Assembly: GCA_018982785.1 (NCBI GenBank)
Contig: JAHHEN010000004.1
Location: 5,001 to 69,000 of the forward strand
DNA: 64,000 nt
Origin: Enterococcus innesii
Lineage (GTDB): Bacteria; Bacillota; Bacilli; Lactobacillales; Enterococcaceae
Direction of reading: 5' to 3'
Under the pieces are notes generated by a model. The model saw only the letters and a list, made by a program, of their open reading frames with translations, had not been told where the DNA came from and searched no databases. The position numbers were made by a program, and so were the translations under genes. Positions 60,687 to 64,000 of this stretch are shown piece after piece. Position 1 is the first letter of the stretch. Every line of letters begins with the position of its first letter.

Positions 60687-61358
60687 ATGAAAAAAATCAA
60701 CATCGCTATTGATGGTCCTGCGTCATCGGGAAAAAGCACAGTGGCAAAAATCATCGCCAATGATTTAGGGTTTATTTATACAGATACCGGTGCCATGTAT
60801 CGCAGCATCACGTATTTGGCCTTAAAAAGCGGCTGTTCACTAGAGGATGAAGCGGCGATCGCTGCTTTGATCGATCAATACCCCATCACTTTTGAACCAA
60901 CTGAACACGGTCAAGAGGTCTTTGCAGGAGGAGAGCAAGTCACAGAAGCGATCCGTCAGCCAGAAGTAACCAACGCAGTTTCGAAGGTGTCGGCATACCC
61001 TGCGATCCGCGAAAAACTCGTCCAACAACAGCAGATGATCGCTAAAGATGGCGGTGTCGTGATGGATGGCCGCGATATTGGTACGGCGGTTTTACCACAA
61101 GCAGAAGTCAAGATTTTTCTGGTAGCAAGTGTGGAAGAACGGGCGCAGCGCCGTTTCAAAGAAAATCAGCAAAAAGGGATCGGTACCGATTATGAAACCT
61201 TGAAAGAAGAGATCCAGCAAAGAGATTATTTGGATTCCCATCGGGAAGTCTCGCCTCTGAAACAAGCAACAGATGCCGTTCGAATCGACACCTCCGGTTT
61301 AACGATCGAGCAAGTCGTAGAAGCAATCAAAAAAACGATCCAAGAAAAGATCAACTAA
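60687..61358 (+). CDS. cmk: cytidylate kinase
   Basis: A 223-residue CMP/dCMP kinase. The P-loop is [17 protein letters not shown] (residues 6-22), then [14 protein letters not shown], the CMP-binding [12 protein letters not shown] and [15 protein letters not shown] with ligand residues. It recycles CMP to CDP for nucleic acid and lipid precursors. Start ATG 60687 follows AACGAGGAGTAAGAAA. It precedes rpsA, a widespread order. Confidence 0.95.
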   Translation: MKKINIAIDGPASSGKSTVAKIIANDLGFIYTDTGAMYRSITYLALKSGCSLEDEAAIAALIDQYPITFEPTEHGQEVFAGGEQVTEAIRQPEVTNAVSKVSAYPAIREKLVQQQQMIAKDGGVVMDGRDIGTAVLPQAEVKIFLVASVEERAQRRFKENQQKGIGTDYETLKEEIQQRDYLDSHREVSPLKQATDAVRIDTSGLTIEQVVEAIKKTIQEKIN

Positions 61359-61359
61359 C

Positions 61360-61392
61360 GAAAACAGTGGGTGTTCCCCATTGTTTTTTTAT
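61360..61392 (+). terminator. intrinsic terminator after cmk
   Basis: AAACAGTGGG and CCCCATTGTTT pair around TGTT (with minor mismatch), then TTTTTTT. Confidence 0.75.
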
Positions 61393-61570
61393 TTTTCCTA
61401 CGAAAAAGATGAAAGCAAGCAAGAAAACAGACGTGAAAAGACTTTTTCAACGAAAAAACCGTAGTTTTTTAGGAAAATAAGAGAAATCGCTTTATTTTTT
61501 TTTCATTCTATTTTAAACTAAAAGATGTAGTGCAATTATTGCAGAATTGTTGGTTAGGAGGACATGAGAG

Positions 61571-62785
61571 ATGACAGAATTTGAAAATAATCAGGTTGAG
61601 AGTGGAAATGAATCAATGGAAGCCGCTTTAGACAATTTCCAAGAAGTAAAAGTTGGAGATATCGTTAAAGGCGAGGTATTGGCCATTGAGGATAAACAAG
61701 CGATCGTAGGGATCGAAGGCGCCGGCGTTGAAGGCGTTGTTCCTGCAAAAGAATTATCGACTTTACCTGTTGAAGACATCAACGAAGCAGTCAAAGTAGG
61801 AGATGTCTTAGAATTAGTTGTGATTTCAGCAATTGGTAAAGACAAAGAAAACGGCAGCTATCTCCTTTCTAAACGTCGCTTAGATGCGAAAAAAGTTTGG
61901 GAAGATATCGAAAAAGATTTCCAAGAAGGAAAAATCATCGAAGCCCCAGTCACCAACGTCGTTAAAGGCGGGTTAGTGGTTGATGTAGGTGTTCGTGGTT
62001 TTGTTCCGGCATCAATGGTCGAAGATCATTTTGTTGCGGATTTTGAAGATTACAAAGGGAAAACATTGACCTTTAAAATCGTTGAGATCGAGCCTTCTGA
62101 AAACCGCTTGATCCTTTCTCATAAAGCTGTTGTTGAAGCAGAAAAAGCAAAACAAAAAGAAGCGTTATTAGCTGATTTATATGAAGGACAAGAAGTAGAA
62201 GGAAAAGTAGCTCGTTTGACTGATTTTGGTGCCTTCGTAGACCTAGGCGGCATCGATGGACTTGTCCATGTCTCTGAAATTTCGCATGGGCATGTGGGCA
62301 AACCGAGTGACGTTTTGTCTGTTGGTGATACCGTCAATGTCCGTATCTTATCTGTTGATGCAGACAAAGAACGTGTGTCTCTTTCAATCAAAGACACATT
62401 GCCTGGACCTTGGACCAATATCGAAGAACAAGCGGCTGTTGGCAGTGTCTTAACTGGGACTGTTAAACGTTTGACAAGCTTCGGTGCGTTTGTGGAAGTC
62501 TTCCCAGGTGTTGAAGGGCTGATCCATATTTCACAAATCTCCCATAAACACATTGCGACACCACATGAAGTCTTACAAGAAGGCGATGAAGTGCAAGTGA
62601 AAGTGCTCGAAGTGAACCCTTCAGAACACCGAATCGCATTAAGCATCAAAGCATTAGAAAAAGCCGAAAACACCAATGAAACACAAGAAGTTTCAGAGGA
62701 TGATTATCAATTGCCAGAAGAATCAACCGGGTTTACCATGGGTGATATCTTAGGCGATGCCTTAAAAGACAGCGACGAAGAGTAA
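61571..62785 (+). CDS. rpsA: 30S ribosomal protein S1 homologue, four S1 domains
   Basis: A 404-residue protein with four S1 domains at about residues 25-100, 115-180, 200-270 and 285-355 (for example GKVARLTDFGAFVDLGGIDG and GTVKRLTSFGAFVEVFPGVE), as in other Firmicutes where S1 is shorter than the six-domain E. coli form. It binds mRNA at the ribosome. The C-terminal tail is acidic. Start ATG 61571 follows TTAGGAGGACATGAGAG. It has its own promoter area and a strong terminator. Confidence 0.93.
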   Translation: MTEFENNQVESGNESMEAALDNFQEVKVGDIVKGEVLAIEDKQAIVGIEGAGVEGVVPAKELSTLPVEDINEAVKVGDVLELVVISAIGKDKENGSYLLSKRRLDAKKVWEDIEKDFQEGKIIEAPVTNVVKGGLVVDVGVRGFVPASMVEDHFVADFEDYKGKTLTFKIVEIEPSENRLILSHKAVVEAEKAKQKEALLADLYEGQEVEGKVARLTDFGAFVDLGGIDGLVHVSEISHGHVGKPSDVLSVGDTVNVRILSVDADKERVSLSIKDTLPGPWTNIEEQAAVGSVLTGTVKRLTSFGAFVEVFPGVEGLIHISQISHKHIATPHEVLQEGDEVQVKVLEVNPSEHRIALSIKALEKAENTNETQEVSEDDYQLPEESTGFTMGDILGDALKDSDEE

Positions 62786-62796
62786 TTGTATGCCAT

Positions 62797-62841
62797 CAGC
62801 TTATAACGATTCGATGTTTGAATTTGTTATAAGCTGATTTT
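62797..62841 (+). terminator. intrinsic terminator after rpsA
   Basis: ATCAGCTTATAAC and GTTATAAGCTGAT pair perfectly over 13 bases, then TTTTTT. Confidence 0.92.
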
Positions 62842-62948
62842 TTGTTTGCTGGGAAAGCTTGCAACTTTCCATGGCTTTAGGTAAACTAAGTAAGATTGAA
62901 TACAAGAAGCAGCGTACAAGGACTGCTTTTTTAAATGGAGGGTAAAAA

Positions 62949-64000
62949 ATGTCAAATCCAACAATAGCGATCGTTGGACGTCCGAATGTGGGGAAATCGA
63001 CCATTTTCAACCGGATAGCTGGAGAACGAATTTCGATCGTTGAGGATACTCCAGGAGTGACCAGAGATCGTATTTATGCCACTGGCGAATGGCTAGGCCG
63101 TGAGTTTAGCGTAATCGATACAGGTGGGATCGATTTAAGTGATGAGCCGTTTATGGATCAAATCAAGCATCAAGCAGAAATCGCCATCGATGAAGCAGAT
63201 GTCATTGTTTTTATTACGAGTGCTCGTGAAGGAGTAACAGATGCGGACGAGCTTGTGGCTCGTTTGTTATACAAAAGCAACAAACCCGTGATTTTAGCGG
63301 TCAACAAAGTTGATAATCCCGAGATGCGTAACGATATCTATGAATTCTATGGTTTAGGTCTGGGCGATCCATACCCAATCTCAGGAAGTCATGGATTAGG
63401 GATCGGTGATGTTCTTGATGAAGCAGTCAAACACTTCACCAATGAAGCGGAAGAAGAAGACGATTCCATCATCAAGTTTAGTTTGATCGGTCGACCAAAC
63501 GTCGGGAAATCCTCTTTGATCAATGCGATTCTTGGAGAAGAGCGAGTAATTGTTTCAGATATCGAAGGAACGACACGTGATGCGATCGATACCCATTTTA
63601 CTAGCGAAAGCGGTCAAGAATTTACCATGATCGATACCGCCGGCATGCGTAAAAAAGGGAAGGTCTACGAATCTACTGAAAAATACAGTGTCATGCGAGC
63701 AATGCGGGCCATTGAACGCTCAGACGTCGTCTTGATGGTCTTGAACGCCGAAGAAGGAATTCGCGAGCAAGACAAACGGATCGCTGGCTATGCCCATGAG
63801 GCAGGCCGTGGAATCATTATTGTTGTCAATAAATGGGATACATTGAAAAAAGAAACGAATACGATGCGTGATTTTGAAGAAGAGATCAGAGATGAATTCC
63901 AATATTTGGATTACGCGCCAATCATTTTTGTTTCCGCAGTGACGAAGCAGCGCTTGAATAAGCTGCCGCAATTGATTGAAGAAGTCAGCATGAATCAAAA
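62949..64000 (+). CDS. der: ribosome-associated GTPase Der (EngA), 3'-truncated by the window
   Basis: The first 350 residues of the double-GTPase Der, needed for 50S ribosome assembly. Two G domains are visible: [28 protein letters not shown] and NKVD in the first; [31 protein letters not shown] and NKWD in the second. The KH-like C-terminal domain lies beyond the window edge. ATG 62949 follows GGAGGGTAAAAA. It follows rpsA in the standard order. Confidence 0.96.
   Translation, partial: MSNPTIAIVGRPNVGKSTIFNRIAGERISIVEDTPGVTRDRIYATGEWLGREFSVIDTGGIDLSDEPFMDQIKHQAEIAIDEADVIVFITSAREGVTDADELVARLLYKSNKPVILAVNKVDNPEMRNDIYEFYGLGLGDPYPISGSHGLGIGDVLDEAVKHFTNEAEEEDDSIIKFSLIGRPNVGKSSLINAILGEERVIVSDIEGTTRDAIDTHFTSESGQEFTMIDTAGMRKKGKVYESTEKYSVMRAMRAIERSDVVLMVLNAEEGIREQDKRIAGYAHEAGRGIIIVVNKWDTLKKETNTMRDFEEEIRDEFQYLDYAPIIFVSAVTKQRLNKLPQLIEEVSMNQ

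Noticed and set aside
62119-62676. 185-codon minus-strand ORF inside rpsA
   Set aside because: Shadow of the S1-domain coding sequence with no ribosome site.

Overview
The window is a piece of a low-GC Gram-positive chromosome, almost certainly an Enterococcus or a very close relative. It carries an ntp-type V-ATPase operon with a complete set of Na+-binding residues in the c-subunit, the two-enzyme mvaS/mvaE mevalonate pair, a dnaG-rpoD block, and the run cvfB-fur-xerD-scpA-scpB-rluB-ribU-fer-ypbB-recQ-LysM-cmk-rpsA-der. I saw no rRNA, tRNA, CRISPR array, insertion sequence or prophage.

Layout: 1-12,044 is a carbon-utilisation region. It holds a SorC-type regulator (cut by the left edge), a lactose/cellobiose-type PTS (IIA, IIB, IIC), a stand-alone AhpF-like reductase, a glycyl-radical-enzyme activase, a DeoR regulator, a large glycyl radical enzyme, an unrecognised 233-residue protein, a fructose-6-phosphate-aldolase-type enzyme and a glycerol dehydrogenase. 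12,045-16,226 holds a HIT protein, a GH42 beta-galactosidase and an orphan arginine deiminase. 16,227-25,138 is the ntpFIKECGABD operon. 25,215-28,298 is an ABC uptake operon on the minus strand behind a long attenuator leader. 28,452-32,278 is mvaS/mvaE (divergent). 32,577-39,090 is a PTS-coupled galactonate-type operon. 39,257-42,896 holds small unknowns, an aldo/keto reductase and a nucleoid-associated protein. 43,134-64,000 is mostly housekeeping: a divergent tuf, a lysozyme-like protein, dnaG-rpoD, a zinc-ribbon membrane protein, azlCD and the core run to der.

The strongest candidate for an undescribed system is the leader of the ABC operon (about 27,998-28,263). It has a consensus promoter, a strong ribosome site, a 19-codon peptide whose last seven residues are FYFSYFR, and then five consecutive RNA segments that can pair in two mutually exclusive registers and end in an intrinsic terminator. 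This looks like ribosome-mediated attenuation by Phe/Tyr supply, in a place where a T-box would be the usual Firmicute solution.

The second is a kinase-free galactonate route: Gat-type PTS IIA/IIB/IIC, a galactonate-dehydratase homologue with every E. coli DgoD active-site position conserved, and a KDPGal-type aldolase, but no kinase. This implies that the phosphorylated sugar acid is the substrate of the dehydratase. Other structured non-coding elements sit in the ntp leader, in front of azlC, between fur and xerD, and upstream of dnaG.

Caution on sequence quality: seven genes (SorC regulator, cellobiose IIC, gldA, arcA, ntpI, mvaE, galactitol IIC) are each broken by exactly one missing base, three of them at a G6 run where G7 would restore the frame. 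Because all seven go in the same direction and hit conserved genes, I read them as consensus errors rather than seven real pseudogenes.
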